NCBI RefSeq assembly: GCF_041378895.1
Contig: NZ_CP144212.1
Coordinates: forward strand, 2,899,501-2,963,500
Length of the DNA stretch: 64,000 bases
Source of the DNA: Dechloromonas sp. ZY10
GTDB lineage: Bacteria > Pseudomonadota > Gammaproteobacteria > Burkholderiales > Rhodocyclaceae
Reading direction: 5' to 3'
The stretch's first letter is position 1. Each line of letters starts with the position of its first letter. Both the position numbers and the translations under genes were made by a program. Positions 46,807 to 56,474 of this stretch are shown in pieces. The notes under the pieces are model-generated. The model saw only the letters and a program-made list of their open reading frames with translations. It searched no databases and was not told where the DNA came from.

Positions 46807-47613
46807 TCAGTCCTGCGGCAAGGCGTTCGCGATCAGGCGGCGGATCGTGCCGGCATCGAAAGGCTTGTCACAAATTGCCGACACCCCTGCCCGCTCGACG
46901 GCAGCCAGGCGGCCCATGTTCTGTTCGCTGGTCACCATCAGGATCGGTACTTCGCATTGCCAACTCTGCTCGCGGATGTACTCGGTGAGTTCGCGACCAT
47001 CCATCTCCGGCATGTTGAAATCGGTAATCACCAGATCGACCATGGTATCGGACAGTACCCCCACAGCCTCCTTGCCGTTACCGGCTTCGGCTATCCGCTC
47101 GATTCCGATTTCTTCGAGCAGGCGACGCAGATGGCGACGTGAAGCCGGGCTGTCATCAACCAGCAACACCCGCAAACCGGCCACCTCTGCCGGGTCGATG
47201 TCCTGCGGCGGATTCAGGTAATCGGCGGCGGAATACAAGGCACGCCCCAACTGCTCCTCGCTGAACGGCTTGGCGATGATGCTGCAGGCGCCGGACTGGC
47301 GCACCGGATCGAGCATCTGCGGCCGGGTCTCGCTGGAAACCAGAATAAAAGGCAAGGCATCGAGCAGCGGATCGTCGCGCATCACGGTTACCAGTTCGGT
47401 TCCGGACATATCCGGCAGATACAGACTGCTGACCACCACGCGGTTGCGCAACGCATTTTCAGCCAGCCATTGCAATGCCGCATTTCCCGACTCGACCCGG
47501 TCGATTTGCAGCACCCCTTGCCCCTCCAGCATCCGGGTCACCAGATTGGCCTGCATTTGCGACGGCTCCACCAACAGAACCGCAATATCTGCCAAAGACA
47601 TCGTCAACGCCAT
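46807..47613 (-). CDS. Double-receiver response regulator with a degenerate first domain
   Basis: 268 residues, two receiver domains and no output domain. The C-terminal domain (about 148-265) is complete: Asp153/Asp154 ('LLVDDSPASRR'), phospho-acceptor Asp198 ('VITDFNMPEMDG') and the Lys in 'ICDKPFD'. The N-terminal domain (about 10-125) has Glu16 but Ser63 where the phospho-Asp should be ('VVVSSLYLPDMSG'), with Lys115 kept, so it is probably a pseudo-receiver for protein contacts. ATG 47613 follows a GGGGGG ribosome site. It converges with the previous gene and diverges from a chemoreceptor gene, so a role in chemotaxis or signalling is plausible. Confidence 0.8.
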   Translation of the reverse strand: MALTMSLADIAVLLVEPSQMQANLVTRMLEGQGVLQIDRVESGNAALQWLAENALRNRVVVSSLYLPDMSGTELVTVMRDDPLLDALPFILVSSETRPQMLDPVRQSGACSIIAKPFSEEQLGRALYSAADYLNPPQDIDPAEVAGLRVLLVDDSPASRRHLRRLLEEIGIERIAEAGNGKEAVGVLSDTMVDLVITDFNMPEMDGRELTEYIREQSWQCEVPILMVTSEQNMGRLAAVERAGVSAICDKPFDAGTIRRLIANALPQD

Positions 47614-47828
47614 GTTCCCCCCTGCACGCGATGCGAAAACGGCAACTATAGCAGTATCCACCACGACGCAAAGGCCTGCCCCGGCGAAGAACACGCCAAA
47701 AGAATAAATATGGCAATTAATACAAATACATTTTGTTTTTAAATTATTAACTTAAATCAAGACATCATTCCCAATGAATAGATATACCTCCCCTCCTTCT
47801 GCTTGCCACAGCCATTCGCTCAATAACA

Positions 47829-49814
47829 ATGAAAAATCTCAAGTTTCCAAGCAAATTCCTGCTCGTCTTTTTGTTGGTCGCACTCGGCCTGGGCTGCCTG
47901 GGAGGCCTGTACCTGCAAGTCCGCAGCCAGGAAATCTCGGCCCTGCAACGCGAAGGACTCGGCCTCACCCCCTGGCGGTCGGCCATCAACGCCATTCGGC
48001 TGATGCAACAATCGCGCGGATTGTCGAATAAATGGTTGAGCGGCGACAGCGAAGGCGCCCCCAAGGTCCGCGCCAAAATGGCCGAGGTCGATGCCGTGCT
48101 GCCGCTGCTCACCCCGGCGCTCGCCGCCTTGCCGGAACTGACCACCGACTACGAAGCCTTCCGCAAGGCCTGGGAGGAAAGCAAACAGCTGGCCGCAGTC
48201 GCCCAACCGGAGCCCCGGCTGTTCGCCCAACATACCCGCGCCATCGAGCAGATGCAGCTGGTGCTTGAGCACACTGCCCTCTACAGCGGCCTGCAGCAGG
48301 ATGCGGCTGCCGACATCTTTCAGCTGCAAGCCCTGCTCTACGGCGACATTCCCGCCACTATCGAGTATTACGGGCAGTTCCGCGCCCTCGGCACGGGGAT
48401 TCTGCAGCGCGCCGAAATCACCCCGGACCAGATCGTCGATACACGCATCCTGCTCGGCCAGATCGACCGGGCGCTGGTCCGTATCCAGCGCAAGCTAGCC
48501 TTGCTCGCAGCCAGCAACGGCGAACTGCGCGAACTGGCCGACGATTACCGGACGCGGATTGGCCAGCGGCGCACGTTGATCCACGAACTGGGCCATCAGG
48601 AACTGCTGTCTGGCCGCTTCACGCGTCCGGCCCAGGCCTTCTTCGACGACATGACCCGCGCCATCGACGGGGCCTATGAATTCAATGAAAAGCAATTGTT
48701 CCCGCACCTCGAACAACGCCTGCAGGCGCGCCAGCAAGCCGCCGAACACGCCCGCCTGCTGGCCATCCTGCTGGTGGCCGGCGTTCTCGCCGCCAGCGCG
48801 GCGATTTTCTGGCGCATCACCCGGGACATCCTGCAACAGTTGAGCCGCTTGACTTCGGCAGCCAGTGCGCTAGCCAACGGCGACCTGACCCAGGCCACGG
48901 CCTGCGACGGCAGCGATGAACTGGCGCTCGCCTTAAATGACTTCGACCGGGGCCGCCGCCAGCTGGCCGGGCTGCTCGGCGAATTCGGCCGCCAAATCGA
49001 CGGCCTCGACGGCCAGACCCAGTTACTGGTCTCGGCAAGCGCTCAGGTGGCCGCAGCCGCCGCGCATCAAGCCGACAACGTCGCCCATCTGGCCAGCACG
49101 GTCGAGCAAATCAGCACCAGCGTCCAGCACGTCGCCGACTCAGCCGGCTGCGCCCGGAGCCACGGCGAAGACTCGGAGCGCCTGGCCGAACACGGCAAGG
49201 GGATCGTCGCCGGGACAGTCGAGGAAATGAGCGAAATTGCCCGCCGGGTCGACGCCTCGGCCGGGATCATCCAGCACCTGGGCGGCGAATCGGAAAAGGT
49301 CTCGACCATCGTCGGCACCATCCGCGAAATTGCCGAGCAGACTAATCTGCTTGCGCTCAATGCGGCGATCGAGGCGGCGCGTGCCGGCGAAACCGGCCGC
49401 GGTTTCGCGGTCGTCGCCGACGAGGTGCGCAAGTTGGCCGAACGTACCTCGGTTGCCACCCAGGAAATCGGCACCACCATCACCCGCATCCAGAGCGACA
49501 TCACCAACGCGGTCACCGCGATGAGCCACAGCGTCGGCCAGGTCAACAGCGGGATGAACACAGCCCGCGACTCGGGCCAGTCGATTGAGCAGATTCACCT
49601 GCGCATCCGCGACATGCAAGCGATGGTCGGCGAGGTTTCCAACGCGCTCAGCGAACAAAGCACCGCGACCCATTCGATTGCCCGGGATATCGAGGCGCTG
49701 GCGCAAAGCGCGGAAGAAAATCACGCGGCAGCCGACTCCTCGCGCCAGGCAACGGAAGCGATGCAGCAAGGCATGACCCAGTTGCGCCAGGCGATCACTG
49801 CCTTCCGCTTTTAA
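47829..49814 (+). CDS. Methyl-accepting chemotaxis protein with helical periplasmic domain
   Basis: 661 residues. TM1 is at about 9-29, then an all-helical periplasmic sensor region (about 30-310), TM2 at about 312-330, a HAMP domain (about 332-385) and the cytoplasmic signalling coil. The hairpin tip is canonical: '[19 protein letters not shown]' followed by '[16 protein letters not shown]'. The sensor contains '[16 protein letters not shown]', which recalls nitrate/nitrite-type helical sensors, but the ligand is not assigned. It signals to CheA/CheW; no che genes are nearby. The 215-bp AT-rich gap upstream must hold its promoter; I saw no clear FliA element. Confidence 0.88.
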   Translation: MKNLKFPSKFLLVFLLVALGLGCLGGLYLQVRSQEISALQREGLGLTPWRSAINAIRLMQQSRGLSNKWLSGDSEGAPKVRAKMAEVDAVLPLLTPALAALPELTTDYEAFRKAWEESKQLAAVAQPEPRLFAQHTRAIEQMQLVLEHTALYSGLQQDAAADIFQLQALLYGDIPATIEYYGQFRALGTGILQRAEITPDQIVDTRILLGQIDRALVRIQRKLALLAASNGELRELADDYRTRIGQRRTLIHELGHQELLSGRFTRPAQAFFDDMTRAIDGAYEFNEKQLFPHLEQRLQARQQAAEHARLLAILLVAGVLAASAAIFWRITRDILQQLSRLTSAASALANGDLTQATACDGSDELALALNDFDRGRRQLAGLLGEFGRQIDGLDGQTQLLVSASAQVAAAAAHQADNVAHLASTVEQISTSVQHVADSAGCARSHGEDSERLAEHGKGIVAGTVEEMSEIARRVDASAGIIQHLGGESEKVSTIVGTIREIAEQTNLLALNAAIEAARAGETGRGFAVVADEVRKLAERTSVATQEIGTTITRIQSDITNAVTAMSHSVGQVNSGMNTARDSGQSIEQIHLRIRDMQAMVGEVSNALSEQSTATHSIARDIEALAQSAEENHAAADSSRQATEAMQQGMTQLRQAITAFRF

Positions 49815-49856
49815 GCCGCCGGCACGGGCTACTGGCCCGTGCCGGTCATCGCCAGA

Positions 49857-50423
49857 TCAAGCGCCGCGGACCAGCCGCTCGGCAACCCGGCGCCCGAGCG
49901 CTGCAGCAGTTTTCAGGTCGCTCTCGCGCATCGCCTCGGCCCCTTGGTCGGCATTGGCCTGCGCCATCGCGCCGGCAAAGCTGCCCAGCCGGTTGAGATC
50001 GTCGAGCGAGCCCTTGCTGCTGTTATTACCCGGCAACAAGCCCAAGCCCAACCACAGCATCCCGTGCTGCTGGGCAAAAAGGAACATTTCAACCAGGGTA
50101 TTCAGCTTGTCGCCGTTCTGGCTGGCCGAACAAGTGAAGCCGGCCGCCAGTTTGTCCTGCCAGGCCCGCTGATACCAGCGGCCGGAACTCGCCTCCATGA
50201 AGGTCTTGAACTTGGCGGAAGCGCTGCCCATGTAAGTGGGCGCACCGAAAATCAGTGAATCGGCAGCATCCAGCTGCGCCCATTCGCTCTCGCCCAAGGC
50301 ATCGACCGGGTACAGGCGAACCTCGACCCCGGCCACTTCCGCCACACCGGCAGCAACGGCCTCGGCCTGACGCTGGGTATGGCCATAGCCGCTATGAAAA
50401 ACAATGGCAACTTGCTTGCTCAT
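49857..50423 (-). CDS. Flavodoxin-fold (WrbA/NADPH-dependent FMN reductase type) protein
   Basis: 188 residues. The FMN phosphate loop is 'VFHSGYGHTQRQAEAVAAG', and 'LIFGAPTYMGSASAKFKTFM' is the second FMN contact, as in WrbA-like quinone reductases. It should reduce quinones or a similar acceptor with NAD(P)H. It lies downstream of the pirin gene on the same strand (45-bp gap), and a LysR regulator is divergent from pirin, a common arrangement for electrophile or quinone stress genes. Confidence 0.83.
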   Translation of the reverse strand: MSKQVAIVFHSGYGHTQRQAEAVAAGVAEVAGVEVRLYPVDALGESEWAQLDAADSLIFGAPTYMGSASAKFKTFMEASSGRWYQRAWQDKLAAGFTCSASQNGDKLNTLVEMFLFAQQHGMLWLGLGLLPGNNSSKGSLDDLNRLGSFAGAMAQANADQGAEAMRESDLKTAAALGRRVAERLVRGA

Positions 50424-50468
50424 GAAAAACTCCTCAAGGTTGGGGTAAAGAAACGACGCGGCGCCGGA

Positions 50469-51176
50469 TCAGGCCGGCGGCAGGTCGAAAAACAGGAATT
50501 CGGCGGCCTCGGTGGCACGAATCCGGAACGCGGATTCGTCAGCGATCTTCAGCCCGTCACCAGCGTGCAGGATGATTTCCGGCGTGATCTGCAGTTGACC
50601 GTGAATCACCTGCAGATAGCCCAAACGCTCCCGGGTTAAAGGCGCAGTCAGGGTCTCACCCGCCGCCAGGCGAGCAGCATAGACACGGGCATCCTGCTGA
50701 ATCCGTGCGCTGCCGGCCTCGGCATCCGGCGAGGCGAGCAGGCACCAGCCTGCATCAAAGGCCGTAGACGGCAGCACCCGCTGCTCGTAACTTGCCGGCA
50801 AGCCACGCTGCGCCGGCTCGATCCAGATTTGCAGCAAATGGGTTTCAGCGACCGACGACGGGTTGAACTCGCTGTGCAGGATGCCGCGCCCGGCGCTCAT
50901 TCGCTGGTATTCGCCGGGGCGGATCACGCCGCCATGCCCCAGACTGTCGCGATGCTGCAATTCGCCGGCGATGATCCAGGTCAGGATCTCCATATCGCGA
51001 TGCCCATGCATGCCAAAACCCTGCCCCGGAGCAATCCGGTCCTCGTTGATCACGCGCAGGGCGCCCCAGCCCATTTCCTCCGGGTCGTGGTAGTCGGCGA
51101 AGGAAAAGCTGTGCCGGGCCTGCAGCCAGCCGTGATCGGCAAAGCCGCGCGCGGCAGCGGGACGAAGTTGCCACAT
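50469..51176 (-). CDS. Pirin-family protein
   Basis: 235 residues of the pirin/YhhW double-cupin fold. The N-terminal cupin has the metal motif: 'FGMHGHRDMEILTWIIAGEL' (two His and Glu) and 'MSAGRGILHSEFN'. 'SFADYHDPEEMGWGALRVIN' is the family start. YhhW-type pirins can oxidise quercetin; physiological roles vary. It forms an operon with the flavodoxin-like gene. GGAG precedes the ATG by 7 bases. Confidence 0.9.
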   Translation of the reverse strand: MWQLRPAAARGFADHGWLQARHSFSFADYHDPEEMGWGALRVINEDRIAPGQGFGMHGHRDMEILTWIIAGELQHRDSLGHGGVIRPGEYQRMSAGRGILHSEFNPSSVAETHLLQIWIEPAQRGLPASYEQRVLPSTAFDAGWCLLASPDAEAGSARIQQDARVYAARLAAGETLTAPLTRERLGYLQVIHGQLQITPEIILHAGDGLKIADESAFRIRATEAAEFLFFDLPPA

Positions 51177-51283
51177 GTCAATCTCCTGGTGAATCGTTCC
51201 GAAGTTTCCAGATCAATCATAAACATCGACAAATCAAGAAAAAAGCGAATAATTCAGGGATCGACATTCAAAAAAATTCACCA

Positions 51284-52192
51284 ATGAAAATCAGCCTTGA
51301 TCTGCTCCAGATCCTCGATGCGATCGATCGCCACGGCAGCTTCAGCGCCGCCGCCAACGCCCTGCATCGCGTGCCCTCGGCGATTTCGCACGCCATCGGC
51401 AAGCTGGAAGACGAACTCGGCTTTCCGCTCTTCGAACGGGAAGGACGCAAGGCAATTCTCAACGCCGCCGGCCAGACCCTGCTCGATGACGGCCGCCACC
51501 TGTTGCACGCGGCAGCCGAACTGGAGCGCCGGGTACAGCGCGTTGCCACCGGCTGGGAGGCCGAATTGCGCATCGCCGTCGACATGCTGATCCCGGCCGA
51601 GCGCCTCTACCCAATGGTCAATGCCTTTTTTGCCGCCGGTCATGCCACCCAGATCCGGATTGCCTACGAGGTTCTGGGCGGCACCTGGGATGCACTGACC
51701 ACTGGCCGCGCCGACCTCGCCATCGGCGCCCCCGGCGACCTGCCACCGCGTGGCGGCATTGCCACCCGAGCGCTGACCTTCACCCGATTACTCCCTCTGG
51801 CGGCCCCCAACCATCCGCTGGCCGCCTGGACCACGCCGATTCCCACCGAGGAGTTGCGCCGCCATCGGGCGATTGCGATTGCCGACACCTCGCAGGAATT
51901 GCGCGCCCGCACCACCTGGCTGCACGAAGGCCAGCCGGTGCTGCGCGTTCCCGACATGCGCGCCAAGGCTGCGGCCCAGATCGCCGGCCTGGGAATCGGC
52001 CATCTGCCACGCTGGCTGGCCGAAGGAGACATCGCCGCCGGCCGCCTGGTCGAATTACAACTGGCCGAGCCGCGCCCGCCCACGCCTTGCCACATCGCCT
52101 GGCGAAGCCGGCAACCGGGTCAGGCGCTCACCTGGTTTCTGGAGGCGCTGAACGACCCGAAAAACGTCGCCCAACTGACACAGGGGCTCTAA
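51284..52192 (+). CDS. LysR-family transcriptional regulator
   Basis: 302 residues. The N-terminal winged helix-turn-helix is clear: '[20 protein letters not shown]', '[18 protein letters not shown]' and '[19 protein letters not shown]'. A C-terminal effector-binding domain follows (about 90-300). It is divergent from pirin across a 107-bp gap and most likely controls the pirin-flavodoxin pair. The effector is unknown. Confidence 0.9.
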   Translation: MKISLDLLQILDAIDRHGSFSAAANALHRVPSAISHAIGKLEDELGFPLFEREGRKAILNAAGQTLLDDGRHLLHAAAELERRVQRVATGWEAELRIAVDMLIPAERLYPMVNAFFAAGHATQIRIAYEVLGGTWDALTTGRADLAIGAPGDLPPRGGIATRALTFTRLLPLAAPNHPLAAWTTPIPTEELRRHRAIAIADTSQELRARTTWLHEGQPVLRVPDMRAKAAAQIAGLGIGHLPRWLAEGDIAAGRLVELQLAEPRPPTPCHIAWRSRQPGQALTWFLEALNDPKNVAQLTQGL

Positions 52193-52337
52193 AAAAGCTT
52201 ACAAAAAATCAAAAAAACGAAAGAAAAGTGTAATACTTCGGGCGATAAAAAACCTACAAAACCAAAAAACAAAACAGGCAACACCGGGGGATGGTCGACC
52301 ACACCCTGCCCCACCCAGGGTTGCCCCCGGAGATCGC

Positions 52338-54383
52338 ATGTTCAACCGTTTCCGCCAGCTGCCGCTGGCCACCTACCTGGCCTTGCTCGCCGCGAGCATC
52401 GTCCTCATCGTCACCATCACCCTCGCTTTCGTGGTTAACCGCCAGGTAACGCAATTTGCCCTCAAGGGCGCCAGCGAGGAAATCACCCGCCAGATCGGCT
52501 CGGTCCGCGCGCTGCTCGACCTGGCCTACGACAACGAGCAGGCCCGCGCCGAGCGGGCGATGCGGCAACTGCTGCGCATCTATGGCGGCCGCCTGGAACT
52601 GCGCGAAGACCTCCACACGCTGGGCGACAACCAGTTGCCGCAGTTGCGACACAACGGCCATCTGCTCAACGGCAACCATGATCTGGCAGCGGAGTTCTAC
52701 GCCCAGAGCGAAACCGACAATGCGCTCCTGGTTCGCAAAGGGGACGATTTCTTCTACATCGCCGGCGTTCTTGGCGGCAAGCAGGCCACCGCCCTGATGG
52801 GCAAGCCGCTGATGCCCTCGACCCGGGTCAATCTCAAGGAAAAGCTGCTGGCCGGCGAAACGGTCATCGATCTGGCGCTGCGTGACGGCAAATACGCAAT
52901 GGTCGGCTACAGCCCGCTGCGCGACAGCGAGGGCCGGGTCATTGCCGCCTTTGCCGTGCGCATGGACCTGGAAAAGGCCGGCTTGCGCGCCCTGCGCGAA
53001 CAGATGCGACGGATCAAGCTGGCCAAGACCGGTTATCTGTTCGCCGTTGCCCAGGAACCGAAATCGGATGCCGTGCGCTTCACGCTGCACCCCAAGCTGG
53101 AAGGCAAGCTCGACACCGAACTGCCGGAGTACGTCAAAAGCGTCAGCCGCCCGCTGATTCGCGACAAGGAAGGGACGCTGACCTATGACTGGCCGGCGGG
53201 TGAAAATCGCAGCGAACAAAAGCTGATGATCTTCATCCACTCGGCCAAATGGGACTGGGTAATCGGCGCCACCGGCCCGGTGGACGAATTCGTCGAGGAA
53301 TCGCTGCGCCTGCGCAACCTGCTGATGACCGCCTCAGCCGCCTCCGGCCTGTTGATCATTGCCATCCTCTTCTTTGCGATCAATCGCGGCCTCGCCCCGC
53401 TGGCTGGTGTCGTCAATGGCCTGCGCGAACTTGAGCGCGGCAATATCGCAGTCCGCTTTGCCGAGGGAGCAGATGGCAGTCGCAACGAAGTCGATGTCCT
53501 GGCCCGCGAACTCAATGCCACCTTGCAAACCCTGGGCAGCCTGATCGGCAACATTGCCAGCGCCACCCGGCAGATCGACGGCACGGCACGCGAACAGGAG
53601 CAGTCCTCCGACCGGGTCGCCCATGCCTCGACCCAGCAAAGCCATGCCGCTTCGGCAATGGCTGCTGCCGTCGAAGAGTTGTCGGTCAGCATCGGGCAGG
53701 TCGCCGACCATGCCCGCGAAGCCGCCCGCCTGGCCGAACAGGCCCGCCATTCGTCCAGCGATGGACGGCAGGTGGTGAATGCTGCGATGACCGACCTCAA
53801 TGCCCTGGCTCAGGAACTCAACAGCAGCGCCGAACGGGTAGTTGCACTGGGCACCAAATCGCAGGAAATCTCCAGTATCGTCGGCACCATCCGCGAAATC
53901 GCCGACCAGACCAACCTGCTCGCGCTCAACGCGGCCATCGAAGCCGCCCGCGCCGGCGAACAAGGACGCGGCTTTGCCGTGGTCGCCGACGAGGTGCGCA
54001 AACTGGCCGAACGGACTGGCCATTCGACGCAGGAAATCGCCGCGATGATCACTGCCATCAGCGACGAGACCCGTCGTGCCGCCGAGCAAATGCAGGACGT
54101 GCGCAGCCGCATGGATGCGGGGATGGCACGGATCAACGGGATCGGCTCGGTACTGGCGACCATTGACGAAAACAACGGCCAGACCGAAGTCGTCGTCCGC
54201 GACATCGCCAGCGCCACCCAGGAGCAGTCTGCAGCCAGCGGCGACATTTCACGCCAGGTTGAACACATCTCGCAAATGGCGGGCGAAAACGCCGGCACCT
54301 CCGACAGCAATCGGGAACAGGCCGGGGCGATGTTGCAACTCGCCGGCGACCTGCGCGACGCAGTCGCCCGCTTCCGCACCTGA
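52338..54383 (+). CDS. Methyl-accepting chemotaxis protein with Cache-type sensor
   Basis: 681 residues. TM1 at about 12-33, a large periplasmic Cache-like region (about 35-325: '[20 protein letters not shown]', '[19 protein letters not shown]'), TM2 at about 332-352, HAMP, then the signalling coil with the standard tip ('[20 protein letters not shown]'). It ends without a CheR pentapeptide. Cache domains bind small molecules such as organic acids or amino acids. It is separate from the LysR gene; the 145-bp leader contains GGCGATAA near 52241, which resembles a flagellar sigma-factor -10 but lacks a properly spaced -35. Confidence 0.9.
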   Translation: MFNRFRQLPLATYLALLAASIVLIVTITLAFVVNRQVTQFALKGASEEITRQIGSVRALLDLAYDNEQARAERAMRQLLRIYGGRLELREDLHTLGDNQLPQLRHNGHLLNGNHDLAAEFYAQSETDNALLVRKGDDFFYIAGVLGGKQATALMGKPLMPSTRVNLKEKLLAGETVIDLALRDGKYAMVGYSPLRDSEGRVIAAFAVRMDLEKAGLRALREQMRRIKLAKTGYLFAVAQEPKSDAVRFTLHPKLEGKLDTELPEYVKSVSRPLIRDKEGTLTYDWPAGENRSEQKLMIFIHSAKWDWVIGATGPVDEFVEESLRLRNLLMTASAASGLLIIAILFFAINRGLAPLAGVVNGLRELERGNIAVRFAEGADGSRNEVDVLARELNATLQTLGSLIGNIASATRQIDGTAREQEQSSDRVAHASTQQSHAASAMAAAVEELSVSIGQVADHAREAARLAEQARHSSSDGRQVVNAAMTDLNALAQELNSSAERVVALGTKSQEISSIVGTIREIADQTNLLALNAAIEAARAGEQGRGFAVVADEVRKLAERTGHSTQEIAAMITAISDETRRAAEQMQDVRSRMDAGMARINGIGSVLATIDENNGQTEVVVRDIASATQEQSAASGDISRQVEHISQMAGENAGTSDSNREQAGAMLQLAGDLRDAVARFRT

Positions 54384-54400
54384 ACCAAGCAGCAACGGCA

Positions 54401-54435
54401 AAAAGGCGGAGCCCGCGAGGGCCACCGCCTTTTTT
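54401..54435 (+). terminator. Intrinsic terminator after the chemoreceptor gene
   Basis: A-rich stretch, stem AAGGCGG...CCGCCTT extended by GCCC/GGGC, and a following run of six T. Works for the plus strand; the A run also favours use in reverse. Confidence 0.8.
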
Positions 54436-54440
54436 ACTGA

Positions 54441-54462
54441 TTTTCACGGTCGACCGTGAAAA
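54441..54462. repeat. GTCGAC dyad element, copy 4 (22-bp perfect palindrome)
   Basis: Core CACGGTCGACCGTG flanked by TTTT and AAAA. It lies 6 bases after the terminator and 15 bases from the stop of the convergent ParA-like gene. Confidence 0.85.
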
Positions 54463-54477
54463 CGGTGCTTTTTCCCG

Positions 54478-55104
54478 TCAGCTGGCTTCGGCCCAGTCGA
54501 TGATCGGCTGCCACTGCTCCAGATCGCGCGCCGTCCGGCTGGGCGGCAGGTCGAACAGGGTCATCCCGGCCGCTGCAGTCTGGACATAGAGTTGGGTATC
54601 ACGCAGGTAGGTCAGCACCGGCAATTCGAAACCGGCGAGAAAGCGCTCCAGTTCTCCGGCCGCCCGCGTCCGCGCATCGACCCGCATGCCGATCACCGCG
54701 ACATCGGCGCGCCCCTTGCGGACCGCCTTTTCGTCGAGTAAAGCTTCGAGGAAGGCGCGCGTCGCGCGCATGTCGAAGATCGACGGCTGGACCGGAACGA
54801 TCACCCGCGTCGACAGCTTGAGCACTTTTTCCAGCGCCTTGCCGTGCAGCCCCGCCGGGGTATCGAGGACGACATGTGAGGTACCTTTCGGCGGTCGCGC
54901 AATATGATCGGGGCCGATCTCCCAGGTGTCGATGGTCGGCAGTTCGAACGGCCGCGTCTGCAGCCATTCGCGCGCCGATTGCTGGCGGTCGATATCGCCA
55001 AGCATCACTTCCTGCCGTTGGCTGGCGAAATAGCCGGCGAGATTGGTCGCCAGCGTGCTTTTGCCGGAACCCCCCTTGGGATTAGCAACCAGAAAGGCTT
55101 TCAT
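54478..55104 (-). CDS. ParA/MinD-family P-loop ATPase
   Basis: 208 residues. The deviant Walker A motif is 'ANPKGGSGKSTLATNLAGYF', with switch I near 'GDIDRQQSAREW' and Walker B-like 'VVLDTPAGLHGKALEK'. Such ATPases dimerise on DNA or membranes and position cargo. It is short and has no ParB gene nearby, so it is an orphan ParA rather than a chromosome or plasmid segregation pair. The start overlaps the stop of the upstream TAXI-type gene by 4 bases, so the two proteins may work together; how is unknown. Confidence 0.83.
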   Translation of the reverse strand: MKAFLVANPKGGSGKSTLATNLAGYFASQRQEVMLGDIDRQQSAREWLQTRPFELPTIDTWEIGPDHIARPPKGTSHVVLDTPAGLHGKALEKVLKLSTRVIVPVQPSIFDMRATRAFLEALLDEKAVRKGRADVAVIGMRVDARTRAAGELERFLAGFELPVLTYLRDTQLYVQTAAAGMTLFDLPPSRTARDLEQWQPIIDWAEAS

Positions 55105-56435
55105 GCCTGCGCCTCCCGTTTGAGCAGCATGCCGCGCACCAGATTGACGTGCTCGCGCAGGGTATAGACCAGATCGGTGAAACCGAGCGGCACGCGCAGG
55201 CTGCTCGCCTCCTCGTCAAGCGCGTCCAGCCGCTGGCGGTACTCGCCGAGCCGCGTCGGGTCAAAATGCTGACGCAGATCCTCTTCGAGAAAACGCAACT
55301 CGCCGTAGCAGCGGAACACCTTGGAGCGAATCCGCCAAGTGTAGATCGCCGGCGCAACCTTCAACAGCGGGATCAGCAAGGCGATCAGCGGCAGCAGCAT
55401 GACCATCAGCCGGTCGATCAGCACTGCCAGCCAGAACGGCAGGTAACGCTGCAGGAAGGGCGGACCGGATTTGAAGAAGTGCGCGGCTTCGGCCGACAGC
55501 GGCAGCCCTTGATCCTTGTAGGCGGGAAACTCGCCATGCCGATTGAAGAAGCCGCTCTTGCCATGCACTTCCGCTGCGGCCTGCAGCAGCAGCGACTGCA
55601 GCGCCGGGTGCAGGTCGTCGCGGACCACTAGGTTGGCGGTCGCCGCGAGCAGGGTCACGTCCTGCGCCGGCAGGTCACGCACCAAGTCAACCACGCCTTG
55701 CGGCAAGGTCAGCTTGCTGAGAAAGGGAAAACGCCGCAAATAGGCATCGGCCTGGGCAAAGCCCATTGCCCTGATTCCTTCGCTGCGCAACAGGGTCTGC
55801 ACCACCGGCGCCTTTTCGGCAGCGATCACGAAAACGGCATCGAGCCGGCCGGCAACCAACTCATCGGCGGCTTTCTGTCCGGTCAGCGGCACCAGCAATT
55901 CCCCCTGGGGGATTTCGCTAGCGGCCAGCAACTGGGTCGCCAACTGGCGAACGCCGGAGCCCTCGGGACCGATTGCTACCCGCTTGCCGCGCAACTCGGC
56001 CAGCCGCGACAAGGGTCGAGCAAAGCGTTCGCCACGATAAAAGACCCAGACTGGCTCGTAAAACAGGCTACCCAGCGACAGCAGACCGCTCTCCTCGACT
56101 GCATCGGGATCGCTCGGCACGCTCATCACCCCGCCCTGGACAAACGCTACTTGGGCCTCGTCGTTTTTCAATCGCTCCAGATTCTCCAGCGAACCGGCCG
56201 AAGTACGTACTTCCAGCGTGATTCCGTTCTTTTCCAGCAGCGCGGCGTAACGGTTGGCAAACTGATAGTAGGCGCCGCTGCTGCCGCCGGTGCTGATCAC
56301 GATCCGCGTCGGTGGCGCCGGCTCGACAAACTGGTAGGCAACGGCAAAGCCGATGCCGGCGATCAGAAAAATCCACCAGGCGGTGGCGAACAAGTCCCGC
56401 AAGGAGAGCAGGCTGGCTTTCAGTTTGGCCATCAT
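55101..56435 (-). CDS. TAXI-family solute-binding protein with C-terminal membrane and cytoplasmic parts
   Basis: 444 residues. One N-terminal membrane helix (about 17-35), then a TAXI-type binding fold: 'RIVISTGGSSGAYYQFANRY', 'VAFVQGGVMSVPSDPDAV', 'GKRVAIGPEGSGVRQLATQL'. After about residue 335 come one or two further membrane helices ('LMVMLLPLIALLIPLLKV') and a charged helical tail. Ordinary TAXI proteins of TRAP transporters are about 320 residues and end after the binding fold; no TRAP membrane subunits are here. It may therefore be a membrane-tethered sensor rather than a transporter part. It overlaps the ParA-like gene. Confidence 0.78.
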   Translation of the reverse strand: MMAKLKASLLSLRDLFATAWWIFLIAGIGFAVAYQFVEPAPPTRIVISTGGSSGAYYQFANRYAALLEKNGITLEVRTSAGSLENLERLKNDEAQVAFVQGGVMSVPSDPDAVEESGLLSLGSLFYEPVWVFYRGERFARPLSRLAELRGKRVAIGPEGSGVRQLATQLLAASEIPQGELLVPLTGQKAADELVAGRLDAVFVIAAEKAPVVQTLLRSEGIRAMGFAQADAYLRRFPFLSKLTLPQGVVDLVRDLPAQDVTLLAATANLVVRDDLHPALQSLLLQAAAEVHGKSGFFNRHGEFPAYKDQGLPLSAEAAHFFKSGPPFLQRYLPFWLAVLIDRLMVMLLPLIALLIPLLKVAPAIYTWRIRSKVFRCYGELRFLEEDLRQHFDPTRLGEYRQRLDALDEEASSLRVPLGFTDLVYTLREHVNLVRGMLLKREAQA

Positions 56436-56474
56436 GAGCGGCTAGGATTCAGGAAAAAGTGGGCGGCACAAAAA

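Noticed and set aside
52224-52248. Flagellar sigma-factor (FliA) promoter before the Cache chemoreceptor
   Set aside because: GGCGATAA resembles the -10, but the only TAAA-like match is about 2 bp too close, so the pair does not fit the consensus.
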